A stretch of 64,000 bases of DNA. Source: Lingula anatina. Its lineage: Eukaryota > Brachiopoda > Lingulata > Lingulida > Lingulidae. A program made the position numbers and the translations under genes. The stretch lies in the NCBI RefSeq assembly GCF_001039355.2, contig NW_019774659.1, positions 9,720 to 73,719 of the forward strand, in the 5' to 3' direction. Below the pieces are notes generated by a model. The model did no database searches. It was not told where the DNA came from and was given only the letters and a program-made list of their open reading frames with translations. Shown here piece by piece: positions 37,073-49,230 of this stretch (position 1 is its first letter; the number at the start of each line of letters is the position of its first letter).

Positions 37073-37785
37073 CTTAATAGGTCTGTTTAAGATATTAATT
37101 ATGACCTTCATTTCTCTGTAAACCAAAACTTTAAATCCATATGCTCTTTAACGCTGTCTTTGTAAACTACCTGTAAGTCAAAAGAGGACAAGTATTTGAG
37201 CTATTGATTGCAAAGAAAAAATCAAACTACTGCATTAAAACTGGTGATTAATAACCGCAGAGATATTGATTTGAAGTTAAACCGACGACCGATTTCCTTG
37301 AAACATGCTACTCGTGAGGAGATAATGGCTCTTAAATCGACTTTCCCATTTTTCAGATGCAGTACATGTGGGGAATTCAAGTTAATTTAGGTAATTGTAG
37401 GTAGTCTAGCTGCGAAAAAGGTGCGTCGATCCAAAGTTTCCATTAGGATTGGATTTCCACGCCAAATAGACCCACTGGGAATGTTTTTGGTTTGTTTCAT
37501 AGGTGCTGTTCACAAATCAATAAGTCAACCTTTTTATAAGCTTGAAAAGATCGAAGACGTCGTGGTTTAGACTACTCTGATCCAGGCGAGAACAGAATGG
37601 TTTCAATGTAGTGAAACAGCGAGGGCTTTAAAGAGATACTGTAACGGGTTATAAGGTGCTTTTTTAAAGTATTCACACACTGTATGTTAAGTCTACATGA
37701 AAAGATTTTTCAATTCGTGCTTTTGGAGATTTCGCCGAAACTTCGCCCAACTTTACATAAATGAAAAAATAGACGTTCTAAATAA

Positions 37786-37789
<4 letters not shown>

Positions 37790-37861
<72 letters not shown>
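37790..37861. repeat. (AT)n then (ATT)n microsatellite
   Basis: About 44 bases of AT followed by about 26 of ATT. Confidence 0.95.
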
Positions 37862-37864
<3 letters not shown>

Positions 37865-38285
37865 TGTTGTCAAAACATACGGTTTAATCAACATCTGCTG
37901 GAAAAGTAATTTATTTGGGTAACAAAAACAAGATATACAAAAGTTCTCGTAACCGTATAAGGGCAGTTTCAATAACACATTTCATCTACTGTTACATTTT
38001 AACAGTATATTAATAATCTTCACGACGTTACGACGTTAAGAGAAACAAAACTTAGCACATCAATAACCATAATCAAAAAATACTTCTTTTACCCTGATGG
38101 GGAATATATGATTATTTCATTTCGACCTTTTTACTGTTCCTTCTATAACATGGTGGTTTTAATTAAATGTAAATGCTTTGAAATGCAGGTCTTTAAAAGC
38201 CACATTCTTTTTGATACAAACAGTTGTAGAGACTTAATACTGCATTGTTACTCCGGTATCAGCACAATAATATGACAAATTTTAC

Positions 38286-38291
38286 TTTATT
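38286..38291 (-). terminator. Poly(A) signal of WxxW gene C
   Basis: AATAAA on the minus strand 90 bases past the TGA of gene C; the same motif occurs at the same distance in gene D. Confidence 0.65.
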
Positions 38292-38380
38292 TCAGCTGTA
38301 AAGACTTAACACCCATATGACATCTGCAATCAATACATCCCCCACATTGAAGTAAGGCTACTGACCTAAACAAGATCGAG

Positions 38381-40789
38381 TCAGGGACACAGAAATCGGA
38401 CTTCGTAGTCTTTGCACAATTGCCTATTTGGTTGATCTCTGTTCAAGCAAACCAGCCCGCCAGAGGGCGTGCACTTGGCTCTGATCTTCTGGCCCGCCGT
38501 ATACCACCACTGCTTGGTTGCTTTGACGCGACATTGGATATCAAGTGGTTCACGACCGGAGCACTAAAATAAAATCAGCAATATTCGTCACAGCGGATTA
38601 AAAAAGGGTATCATAATATGTCGCAGTGGGCTAGATAAGAAAAAACCAGCGTCGGTATTGCCTCCATTCACTTACCAAAGAGACGACCAAGACTGGATTC
38701 ATAGTAGAGTTAAACGCTTAAGCAATATATTTAACCGAAATTAAATAAGTGCTTAGCCTCGGCAAATATGCACCTTAACTGTCTTGAGGTTAACTGGTTG
38801 ACGAATATGTGACCAAAATTTAATGCAAAAAAAGGGGCGATGTAATATACTACAGTAGTAAATATACATACACTAATTATTTAAAATAAAGTCTCGGTAC
38901 ATGTATATGGCACCAGTACGTACCGGGTTATGTCCTCGTTTCCCCACGTATTCAAAGTCTCCACTACCGCTACCGTTGTCCCTGTCCCTCCAGGACGTCC
39001 ACTTGGCGCATCGGCTACAGTTACTGTTACCTGCAGCTGTAAGGCATTTTGATATATATGCATGACTTCGAGAAATATGAACATATGCAAGGCAAATTTA
39101 ACATTTTCCATTCCTAAATATCTAAAAGATGTTGGAAATTAGTGCCAGATATCACAAATATGTTTCGCCATATTGACTAATATAATATATGCACGTACAG
39201 TATTTGCATATTGGTGACATTTTTACGTAGTTTTCCATTCCTGATACGTTTCACACGCAAAATATTGGCTTTAATGCCTTTGGTCCCATTATATAAGGTG
39301 AGGCACATTCTCTCGTGTCTGCATGTACATTGTCAAATGAACATACACGGTTCCTTGATAGAATTGCATATTTTTTTTTAATAATTTGCTCGTACAGAGA
39401 CATACCGTACACGGACATACTGCTGACTGCCTGTGGAAACAACAGATGCCAAGTTGGCCAATCAATGTTTAATGTCCGATTCCCTGAATCTGCCCAACCA
39501 CCACTCACCTATTGTAGGGCACTTGAACCTGACCTCGTAGTCCTTGCAGATCTTCTTGTTGACCGATGTAGTGCAGACCAACCCATTCTCCCAGTTGCAG
39601 TCGTGGTAAGCGTTGTACCTGTCACCTGTTTTATAATAAGGGTAGTGGGAGCCTTTAGCACGACATTGGGAGCACACTGTGCGACGACCACCGCAAAGGT
39701 TATTTTTGGTATACCTCTGGAAAAATAAAGTAGAGAACAACGCTAAAAATGTGAACAAACCGTATGTAAGTCAAAGATGGACTTGCCTATCTTTAAATGA
39801 CATCAAATATTCTATAATCCCATGGTCTTATTTTCCTTCTCTTACGTTTTTTAAATGATCCTCAATATAAAAGTAGCCTTCAATTATAATTGTTATCTTT
39901 GTTTTAAAACCTTGCATCAATTTTAATAACACATACCTTAAAGATGCATACAAAGTCATTTTTGTCACAAAAACCGACCAAATGCCTGCATATAGTTTGA
40001 AGTAGTATAACTAAGAATTACCAAAAGGCATTGTTTAATTTTACCCGTAAATGATGTTTGAACGAATTTTTCTGCTAGCCTTCTATGCTGTATGTCAATG
40101 GGGCAGAAAAGTGGGTCACGAAAGTAGGTTAAATTTCCGACCAAAATTTCAAAGAAAGGAACAGTCTAAAGCTCTTTTATGGCTGATCGAGTGATCTATT
40201 CAGTTTACCCCTTGGCATGTCTAATTTATTTGAGTCTTATAAGAAACTAGTGGAAGTGGTTTACATGTGTTACTGGGAATCCACGCTCAACTGATGCTCG
40301 TTTCGTATGTACCTTTAATGCAACCGCTATTCATTTAAAGCTATACAATAAATAATTTAAGGAAAGACCAACGGTATGAATATTACGTAATAACCACATG
40401 GGGACGCTTACCCGAAAGGCGCGTGTGCTCTCCCAGTCACCCGTACCACTAGGGTCATCTCTGTCCAGGAAGGATGTCCAAGACCCACCTGTACACAAAT
40501 GGAGCGACCATTAAAATGCATATATTGACAAACAAAGGGAGATGAAATTAAATTCGACGGATAAATTGTGCTGTTTCACTTCGGAAAAGAAAAGATAAGC
40601 TCACCAGTAAATTACATTAACCGGATCTTTGAAAGAAAACGTTCAAATTAAAGGTATATATTTACCCTTTCTTTCGACTGTACATCATTTGATTCACTGC
40701 CCCGAACCAATCATGAGACAGCGCAAGCTCACCCAGTGAAACGTGCACAACTAACACAATGTATATAAAGGCGTTGGCACTTTTGTTAC

Positions 40790-40820
<31 letters not shown>

Positions 40821-41720
40821 TTAAATTGATATAAAGTTTTAGAACATTTTGACAGACAACATATTGGTAGTAGTCTATTTAATGAAACAATTTAACCAGA
40901 TTTGTGACCCAAAGAGCTGTGAGGAGTACTTACTTGTAGTAGGGCACAAGTATCTTATCTCATAGTCTTTGCAGGATCCTCCGCTCTGCTGGGAGTTAAC
41001 GCACGCCAGTCCTTTGGTGGGTGAACAGTGAATCGCTAACTTATTGGGAGCCGTACCAGACCAGCGTGTAAACACATTAGTTGTCCCCTTCACGCGACAC
41101 TGTGCTGCTATAGGTTTACATCCGCCACACACGTAGCCTCGTTTCTAAGAAAAATGATATCAAACGTTATTGTTAACCACTCATTTTCATTAGGATATTT
41201 TTGTACTTACAGCCCTTGTATAATATCTATATTATCTTATGTTCGTATTATGTACCATTATCACATTCTGACTCTTCAAATCTCAGTGCAATTATTTCTT
41301 ACCTTCTGCGCATGCAAGTTTTCATAATCTCCAAGGCCTGAAGGGTTATCCCGGTCGTACCAAGGGCTCCAAAAATGACCTGGAAATGATGTCAAACATG
41401 AGTTGAAATGTGTCTTGTAGTCTATATTTCAAAGGAAAATCAAGAGTACAATCATCGAGTTTTTAAAAAATGTAGACAAGTGGAATCTCTGGTGTCAACA
41501 TCAGCAAGTCTTTTTCGATTTTAGTCATCGCCTCTTTCTGCGCCAGATCATTTTCAAATATTTACTTTGCAATGTAACTTTGCAAATATACACTGGGAGA
41601 AAAAAAATACTGGATATTTTTATAACTTAAACACTTGAATATCAGAAAAGAGCTGTTTATCTTACCCTTAACTGATGACAGTGCCAGTGCACAAGACAGA
41701 ACGAGCAATACCAACTTCAT
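38381..41720 (-). CDS. Secreted three-module WxxW (Mucin2_WxxW/CysD-like) protein, gene C
   Basis: Seven coding exons: 41666-41720, 41303-41379, 40934-41144, 40412-40488, 39509-39716, 38924-39030, 38381-38563; 918 nt, 305 aa, in frame. Signal peptide MKLVLLVLSCALALSSVKG, then three WxxW modules, each split over two exons: a short exon with the Trp motif and D-R-D-x-x-S-G-x-G-D turn (FWSPWYDRDNPSGLGDYE; SWTSFLDRDDPSGTGDWE; KWTSWRDRDNGSGSGDFE) and a longer Cys-rich exon ending C-K-D-Y-E-(I/V)-R-(Y/F)-x-C-P. The family occurs in gel-forming mucins (CysD) and cartilage intermediate layer proteins, where it is extracellular and disulphide-bonded. There is no mucin-type Ser/Thr tract or other domain, so the protein is little more than the modules. 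The second Trp of module 2 is Phe. A role in mucus, cuticle or matrix is inferred only. Confidence 0.92.
40790..40817. repeat. Poly(A) run in intron 3 of WxxW gene C
   Basis: A 28-base A run next to TTTGTTAC; the matching site in gene D (about 47650) has only five As, so the tract grew after the duplication. Confidence 0.9.
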
Positions 41721-42075
41721 GTTGAACCTAGTGTAAAATGAAAAAAATTGAACCATCATTTTTCAGTGCGGGATATCTAATATGTTAAAAAAAGGCCTGT
41801 AAAGATATTAATAAAAACACCTATATATGACGCCTAATAGAGAAATAAATACAATAAAGTGGATTTAAAGAGACTACGTTTTCCTACCAATGAGGCATGG
41901 CGTCCCGACCCTTATTCAAGGCAGACATAGCGTTTGGTATACTTATAAATGCCATCTTACTTAGGGCACAAAAATGGCAATTTTCTAAGATAAGTAAACT
42001 TATCAACATAATTATTAGGGACTAAATAAAAAATATATATTCAGCATTGTCTTAGTGAGGAAAAGTCCCATTTAC

Positions 42076-42224
42076 CTTGCTGGTAGGGCGTTTCTTCTCT
42101 CTCTCGTGCTCTTCACTCTCCGATTTGGTCCGGCTTCCGTCCAGCTGTCCAAGGCGATTGAAGATCAACGCAGAGAGATCAGCTTTTATACTGTGACGCG
42201 TTCGCTCTCGTTGGTTCCACGTCA
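42076..42224 (-). promoter_or_regulatory. TATA promoter and 5' untranslated exon of WxxW gene C
   Basis: TATAAAAGCT on the minus strand (42190-42181), a leader exon ending at 42076 with donor GTAAAT, then the acceptor at 41728-41729 (ACTAG) just before GTTCAAC-ATG. TGACGTGG lies 27 bases upstream of the TATA box (42224-42217), matching the core of the unfolded-protein-response element bound by XBP1/ATF6. The layout and much of the sequence recur at gene D. Confidence 0.65.
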
Positions 42225-42285
42225 CTACTTGTAACAGTGCTAACTGGGGAACTCCCATTTGTTAAAAGGGGAGTAGGTGTTTTTA

Positions 42286-42288
<3 letters not shown>

Positions 42289-42324
<36 letters not shown>

Positions 42325-42351
42325 CGTGTGTGTGTGTTTTTTTGGGGGGGG
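42289..42351. repeat. (GT)n and G-run
   Basis: About 30 bases of GT, CGCGCACG, more GT, then T7 and a G run. A pure GT counterpart is at 49452-49491 in the gene D copy. Confidence 0.9.
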
Positions 42352-43108
42352 GGTGTCAAAACATCTGATGCCCCATGATAGAACCGATGTGACTTCAAAA
42401 GTTCTGTTAAAAGTAATGCCCTTTTTTTTTCTCCAAATACTGCAAAGTTTAATTGTGAACACCTTGTCCCGATTTATGCCTAAACCGCAAACTATGGATA
42501 GATAGAATTAAAAAATGAAATATTAGAAGAAAACATTTATAAACTTCTAAGAGAACAATAGCAACACTTTACTGATTAAATTTTTTACAATATACCTGTA
42601 TTGCTGCATAAATTTGGTGTTATTTTCGAAATGAAAGCAATGGTAATTTGAAACCAATCTCTACCGGTACATGGTTAAAATGTCAAATGCAATGAAACTT
42701 ATTCTTTGCTAGTCAATTTTTCAACACGACATGACAATGGCCTTTCCCCATGTTAATATTTCAGATATTTTTTCACAGCACAAAAATCACACAAAAAAAA
42801 AAACAACAACAAACAAACAAACAAATGAGCAAATCAATATGCTTACAAAGATTGCAAAACTATTTGAATAGGGCCTATATGGTTATCATGAAAGTCGGGT
42901 GTCATAATCTAGGTCCCACTCGCACCCTCAAATTGCCATAAAATAGATGCTATACATCAGGCTTAAATCTTATTAAAATGGACTGGGGTGATATCAAATG
43001 AACTGACATGTACGTCGATGTCAAGAGAATACCTGACAGGCCTGATTTCTAAATAAGCATTATATATGGATTATTTGATGGGGATTATTTGATGGGGTTG
43101 AGGGGTCC

Positions 43109-43340
43109 GCGGTAGCGAAGCCCCCCCCCCCCCCCCCCCCCCCCGCCCTTGGCGTGGGGCCCGGGGCCCGCCGAAGGGACCAGAAAATTTTGGTATTTTA
43201 GAGGGCATTTGGTACGGTTTATAACTAAGATTCAGCTAGGCAAAATCAAAATTCTGATTTCAAGAGGGTGGCTTTGGTGTGATTTTTTCAGAAATCGAAG
43301 GTGGTCAGAACCCCCTGACACCCAACTAATTCCGCCACTG
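43109..43340. mobile_element. GC-rich short element, hAT-MITE-like, copy 2
   Basis: Inverted relative to 33037-33262; begins near GGTAGCGAAGCCCC with a very long C run and ends ATTCCGCCACTG. Located between WxxW genes C and D. Confidence 0.55.
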
Positions 43341-43734
43341 TTTGCCGTGCCATTTAACCGGGTTCTAACAGGTTATTCGTCCAAGGGGAGGGGCTACTCC
43401 CTTTCACAGGTCCCAAGGCACCCAAAAGTCCGCCCGGAAGGTTCCTAGTTAGATGACTTCAGATACTTTTACCTTCATTTTGTTTTACACTGAAATAACT
43501 GAGAGATTACTGAGATTTTAGTTATAGAGCACGATGAGAGCCAATGCGGTTCATACTTTAATAGCGGTTTAAGTTTTCAATAATCTATGCCATTTGAAAA
43601 GTCGACTGTGGAGTTGCCCCAGGCACTGTATGATCATATGAATAGTCTTAATAAGCAGGGGCCCAAGAAGGGTGGGCATGAAAAAGACTAAGGCACCTAT
43701 TCCAGAATCTCCCTTTAGCGTTAAGGGAGACTTA

Positions 43735-43992
43735 GGCTTCGTTCACATGGAAAGTCTATTTTCTAAAAATCTATTTTCTATTCGCTGTATCTTATGATCA
43801 CGGTCTGTGCCCTGAATATCCCGCGGCGTAATTACTGGCAGCGCGAGCCAGTTACTTAAAGTAACTTATAGTAACTGGCTCGCGCTGCCAGTAATTACGC
43901 CGCGGGATATTCAGGGCACAGACCGTGATCATAAGACATACCGCGAATAGAAAATAAAATTTAGAAAATAGACTTTGCATGTGAACGAAGCC
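43735..43992. mobile_element. Foldback MITE with TTA target duplication
   Basis: A 258-bp near-perfect palindrome: ends GGCTTCGTTCACATG and CATGTGAACGAAGCC, arms pairing to a centre near 43863. It is flanked by TTA on both sides (43732-43734 and 43993-43995). A 3-bp TTA duplication with a GG...TTCACA terminus is the pattern of PIF/Harbinger-class elements. No coding capacity. Confidence 0.85.
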
Positions 43993-44280
43993 TTAAAGTC
44001 GACCTTATACGAAATTTGTATTCCAAGACCTTTCTTTATCTCACTTGAAAGGAATCACTTAACAATCTTCCTTAGCAAAGGAATAGGTCATTTCTAGAAT
44101 CTGTCTTTGCTCAAAGATTTCCTATAATTTCGGCTGAGGATTCCTTAAAATGCAAGGTTGGTCTGGAGTAAGTTTTACTTTTCCTTAAACAGCCATCGTG
44201 TACAGTTCTCTTGTCAAAATCAGCTCCATGGAGGACTATGTAAACCAACATGCCTACCTAATTTCGAAATAATTAAATTC

Positions 44281-44409
44281 AACTAGAAAAGCACTCCAAG
44301 TGCGGAGACCTTTGCGAAGGCAGAAAAGTCTACACCCAATTTTCATTCTATAATGATTTAGTTTTTTGATTTTTGATTATTCATTGATCCGGATCACCAC
44401 CAATGTTTG
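44281..44409 (+). mobile_element. Partial copy of the CCTCCGCCAAGG repeat
   Basis: Starts AACTAGAAAAGCACTCC, carries GGAGACCTTTGCGAAGG and ATTGATCCGGATCACCACCA, then stops matching at about 44409. Truncated relative to 45545-45786. Confidence 0.6.
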
Positions 44410-44958
44410 GAAACATAAAAGTGTCTGTTATAATAAGACAAATTCACCCCTTTAACAAGAAAGCACCAACGCATAGGAATAATTTGACAGACTTTCAAAG
44501 ATGTTACCCAGTACCGTAAACGTGCATATTTAAATGCCTGGTGTCAAATCATGCGATCTAACCAACACCTGCTGGAAAAGCATCATTTATTTTGGTAACA
44601 AAAACAAGATATACAAAAGTTTTCAGAACCGTATAAGGGCAGTTTCAACAACAATTTCCATCTACTGTTGCATTTTAACAGTATATTAATAAACTTCATG
44701 ACGTTTAGAGAAACAAAACCTAGCACATCACTATGCCATAATAAAAAATACTACTTTTACCTTGATGGGGAATATACGATTGTTTCATTTCGACCTTTTT
44801 ACTGTTCCTTGTGTAACATGGTGGATTTAATTAAATGTAAATGCTTTGAAATGCGGGTCTCTAAAAGCCATAATTCTTTTCGTTCAAACAGTTGCATTGC
44901 TGCATTGGTACCCCGATACTTTGCTGTAGTATCAGCACAATAATATCGCAAATATTAC

Positions 44959-44964
44959 TTTATT
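44959..44964 (-). terminator. Poly(A) signal of WxxW gene D
   Basis: AATAAA on the minus strand 87 bases past the TGA of gene D. Confidence 0.65.
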
Positions 44965-45050
44965 TTAGCTGTAAAGTCTTAACACTAATGTAACATTTGC
45001 AATCATACATCCCCCACAATGAATGTAAAGGTTATTGCCGTAAACAAGAG

Positions 45051-46243
45051 TCAGGGACACAGGAAGCGGACTTCGTAGTCTTTGCACAATTGTCCATTTG
45101 GTTGATCTCTGTTCACGCAGACCAGCCCGCCAGAGGGCGTGCACTTGGCTCTGATCTTCTGGCCCGCCGTATACCACCACTGCTTGGTTGCTTTGACGCG
45201 GCATTGGATATCTATTGGTTCACGGCCGGAGCACTAAAATAAAATCAGCAATATTCGTCACAGGGGATTAAAACGTTTATCATTATATGTCGCAGTGGAC
45301 TAGATAAGAACAACCAGCGTCGGTATTGCCTCCATTCACTTACCAAAGAGACGAACAATACTGGATTCATAGATTAAATCCCTTTTGCAATAAATTTAAA
45401 CGAAATTAGATAAGTGCTTAGCCTCCCCAAATATGCAACTTAGCTGTATTCAACTTAACTGATCGACGAATATGTGGCAAAAATGTAATGTAAAGAAATA
45501 AGGGTCGAGGTTATATTGTAAAAATACATACACTACATACTTAAAACTGGAAAAGCACTCCGAGAGCGCAGACCTCGCCAAGGCAGCGATTTTTTATTAT
45601 TATTGATTATTAATTGATTTTTGATCCGGATCACCACCAAAAATTAACCATCTCTACCTTGGCCGACTTCTGACAGTTCCTGCAAATTTCATCAAAATCG
45701 GTCCACAACATTTTGAGTTATGTTGATGACAGGCGAACAAACAGACAAACAGGGGTGAAAACATAACCTCCTTGGCGGAGGTAATTAAGTCTTGGTACAT
45801 GTATATGGTACGTGCCAGTGCGTACCGGATTATGTCCTCGTTTCCCCACGTATTCAAAGTCTCCACTACCGCTAGGGTTGTCTCTGTCCCACCAGGACGT
45901 CCACTTGGCGCACCGGCTACAATTACTGTTACCTGAAGCAGTAGAGGCATTTCAATTAATGCTTTACTTCGCAATGCAATATATATAAACATATGCAAGG
46001 CAAATTAAGCATTTTCCAGTCTTACTTCTAACAGATATTGCAAATTAAAAGGATAATAACTCTTCGTATGAGATTTTTATTTCACATTAAAAACATTGTG
46101 AACAACTCATAGAAATATAATATATTCTGTTTTACCACTAAAGCGACAGTTATAGCTATTATTCTGATATCTGAGCTTGTCTTTAGACAACGTGACCTCC
46201 AGTGATGGCTATACTTTGTTAAAATCTCTTAAGAGATTATAAC

Positions 46244-46274
<31 letters not shown>

Positions 46275-48620
46275 TTAGAAAAAAACTGGGGACTAACTTT
46301 GAATGTAAAAATGGATTCATTAACCATTGCTTAGTATGGGAAAATTGTTGTTTACTCCAGGAAAATTCATTTTTTGGCCAAAGCGAAGAGTTATTATCCC
46401 TTTAAGCCAAGCCATGACAATAATTTTACACTTTCTTTGACTAGTAGACATTACTTTGATACTGTTAACAAGATTTACTTAGGTTAACATTCCTGGTACG
46501 TTTCACACGCAAAATTTATCAAATAGATATAACAAAATTTGTCAAATGAACATGCACGGTTCCCTGATAGAATTGCGTATTTTTTTCCTAATTTGTTCGT
46601 ACAGAGACATACCGTAAACGGACGTAACACCTTGGTAACTCTGAAAACAACTGATGCTGAGTCAGACTATCACTGTTTAATGTCTGATTCCCTGAATCTG
46701 CCCAACCACCACTCACCTATCGTAGGGCACTTGAACCTGGCCTCGTAGTCCTTGCAGATCTTCTTGTTGACAGATGTAGTGCAGACCAACCCATTCTCCC
46801 AGTTGCAGTCGTGGAAAGTGTTGTACCTGTCACCTGTTTTATAATAAGGGTAGCGGGAGCGTTTAGCGCGACATTGGGCGCACATTGTACGACGACCACC
46901 GCAAAGATTATTTTTGGTAAACCTCTGGAAAATCAAAGTAGAAAACAATGCTAAAATGTGTACAAACTGTATTTAAGTCAAGAATGTCCGTGCTTAGTTA
47001 TAACTGGCATCGAAAAAACTCAGTCCTCTAATGGTCTTATTTTTTTCTTGTTTTATTAATGATCGACAGTATAAATGTAGCCTTTAATAATTTATTATCT
47101 TTGTTTTAAAACCTTGCATTCGTTTCATAAACAAATACATGTACCTTAATACAACCGCTATTCATTTAAAGATATACAATCAATAGTTTAAGGAAAGATC
47201 AACGGTATGAATATTACGTAATAACCTCGTGGGGACGCTTACCCGAAAGGCGCGTGTGCTCTCCCAGTCACCCGTACCACTAGGGTCATCTCTGTCCAGG
47301 AAGGATGTCCAAGACCCACCTGTAAACAAATGGAGTGACCATTAAAATGCATACATTGACAAACAAAGGGAAATAAAATTAAATTCGAGGAATAAATTGT
47401 GCAGTTTCACTTCAGCAAAGAAAAAATAAGTCCACCAGTAAATTACAAAATTATCTTAACCGGACCATTGAAAGACAACGTTCAAATTTAAGGGTACGAA
47501 TTTACCCTTTCTAGTCCACTGTGTGGACCAACCACGTGCATTATTTGATTTACAGCGGCACGAACCAATCACTGGACAGCTTATGCAGTCTCACCCAGTG
47601 AAAACACGCACAACTAACACAGTGGATATAAAGGCGTTCGATAATTTTGTTACAAAAAGCTTTCTATCTTAAATTGATCCAAAGCTTTAAAGTTTTTTAC
47701 GGACTGTTAAATGAAACAATTCAACCAGATTTTTGACCCACAGAGCTCTGAGTACTTACTTGTAGTGGGGCACAAGTATCTTATCTCATAGTCTTTGCAG
47801 GATCCCCCGCCCTGCTGGGAGTTAACGCACACCAGTCCTTTGGTAGGTGAACAGTGAATCACCAACTTATTGGGAGCCGTGCCAGACCAGCGCGTAAACA
47901 CATTAGTTGTCCCCTTTACGCGACACTGTGCTGCAATAGGTTTACATCCGCCACACACGTAACCTCGTTTCTAACAAAAAAAAATCAAATTTGTTTTTGT
48001 TAACCTCTCATTTTCATTAAGACATTTTCGTGCTTATATCTCTTGTACAATATTTAAAACCATCAGCTTATGTTCGTATTTTGTACCATGTATTAGCTAC
48101 TAACTCTTTAAATAAACCTCATGGCAGTTGTCTCTTACCTTCTGCGCATGCAAGTTTTCATAATCTCCAAGGCCTGAAGGGTTATCCCGGTCGTACCAAG
48201 GGCTCCAAAAATGACCTGGAAGTGATGTCGAACACGAGATGAAATGTGACTTGTAGTCTATATTTAAATGAAAATCAAGAGTACAATCCTTTTAAAAATG
48301 TAGACAACTGGAATCTTTGGTGTCAACATCAGCAAGCCTTTTTCGATTTCAAATATGCACTGGGAGAAAAAAATACAAGACTGATATCTTTATTGCTTAA
48401 ATTCTTTAATATCTGAATTAGTCATTGTCTCTTACTGCGCCAGATCCTTCTCAAATATTTACTGTGTAATGTAACTTTGCAAATATGCACTGGGAGAAAA
48501 AAATACAAGGCTTATGTCTTTATTACTTAAATTTTTGAATATCTTAAAAGAGCTGTTTATCTTACCCTGAACTGATGACAGTGCCAGGGCACAAGACAGA
48601 GCGAGCAATACTAACTTCAT
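45051..48620 (-). CDS. Secreted three-module WxxW protein, gene D (tandem copy of C)
   Basis: Seven coding exons with sizes identical to gene C: 48566-48620, 48139-48215, 47760-47970, 47243-47319, 46717-46924, 45826-45932, 45051-45233; 918 nt, 305 aa, in frame. Signal peptide MKLVLLALSCALALSSVQG, then three modules: FWSPWYDRDNPSGLG, SWTSFLDRDDPSGTG and KWTSWWDRDNPSGSG, each followed by a Cys-rich exon closing with CKDYE. The family's Cys positions are kept. Differences from C are scattered substitutions. Module 3 here has the standard DNPSG where C has DNGSG. It arose with C by duplication of a unit including promoter, introns and 3' flank (about 38.0-42.5 kb and 44.6-49.9 kb). Extracellular structural or mucus-like role is inferred. 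Confidence 0.92.
45545..45786 (+). mobile_element. 242-bp MITE-like repeat (CCTCCGCCAAGGAGG end), copy 2
   Basis: AACTGGAAAAGCACTCCGAG at the left, CCTCCTTGGCGGAGGTAATT at the right; inverted relative to 36829-37072. It sits in intron 6 of gene D, about 40 bases from the donor after 45826, and is missing from the same intron of gene C, so it arrived after the duplication or was lost from C. Confidence 0.8.
46244..46272. repeat. Poly(A) run in intron 5 of WxxW gene D
   Basis: A 29-base A run following AATCTCTTAAGAGATT; no equivalent in gene C. Confidence 0.9.
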
Positions 48621-49230
48621 GTTGAACCTAGTGTAAAATGGAAAAATTCAACAATCATTTTTCAGTGTGTGATATCTAATATGTAAAAAGGCATATAAAG
48701 ATATTAATAAAAAAAACACCTATGGCGCCTAATAGAAAAAAAACAATAAAGTGGATTTAAAGATACTAAACGCATGGCGTTCCGACCCTTATTCAAGGCA
48801 GACATAGCGTTTAGTATATTTATAAACGACATCTTTTTGATACCAGTAGGAGCAAATTCCCATACAGAGCTATACTCTCACAATATAATACATTGCGACT
48901 ATATATTACTTTAAAACGAATTCTTTTTCCATTTCCATTATACAAGACAATGAAGTAACTTTTACCAAAGTGAAAAATCAGCGTAACATGCGAGGGATAT
49001 AATGCTTGAGCAATTCGGGCCATCACGTACCATAGCCAATCTAGCGTACCTTCACATAACTGCATGGTAAAAACATAGGGCACAAAAGTTGCATTTTCTA
49101 TATAATTATCGATTTATTTCCTTTGGGACTCGCCAACAAATTAATAAGATGAGTAAACGTATCAGCATAATTTTAAGGGACTAAATTAAAAATATTCAGG
49201 CTTGTCTTAGTGGGGAAAAGTCATATTTAC

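Larger units (their letters stand above)
35674..38285. other. Intergenic region upstream of the SDR gene
   Basis: No gene seen apart from repeats (36829-37072; AT and ATT tracts at 37790-37861). The frames at 35746 and 37208 have no recognisable content. Confidence 0.5.

Noticed and set aside
39315-39728. Plus-strand 137-codon frame
   Set aside because: Antisense to Cys-rich exon 5 of WxxW gene C; the minus strand has clear splice sites and family motifs.
42052-42258. Minus-strand 68-codon frame at the gene C promoter (similar frame at 49232)
   Set aside because: It covers the TATA box and the 5' untranslated exon; it begins upstream of the likely transcription start and is not joined in frame to the signal exon.
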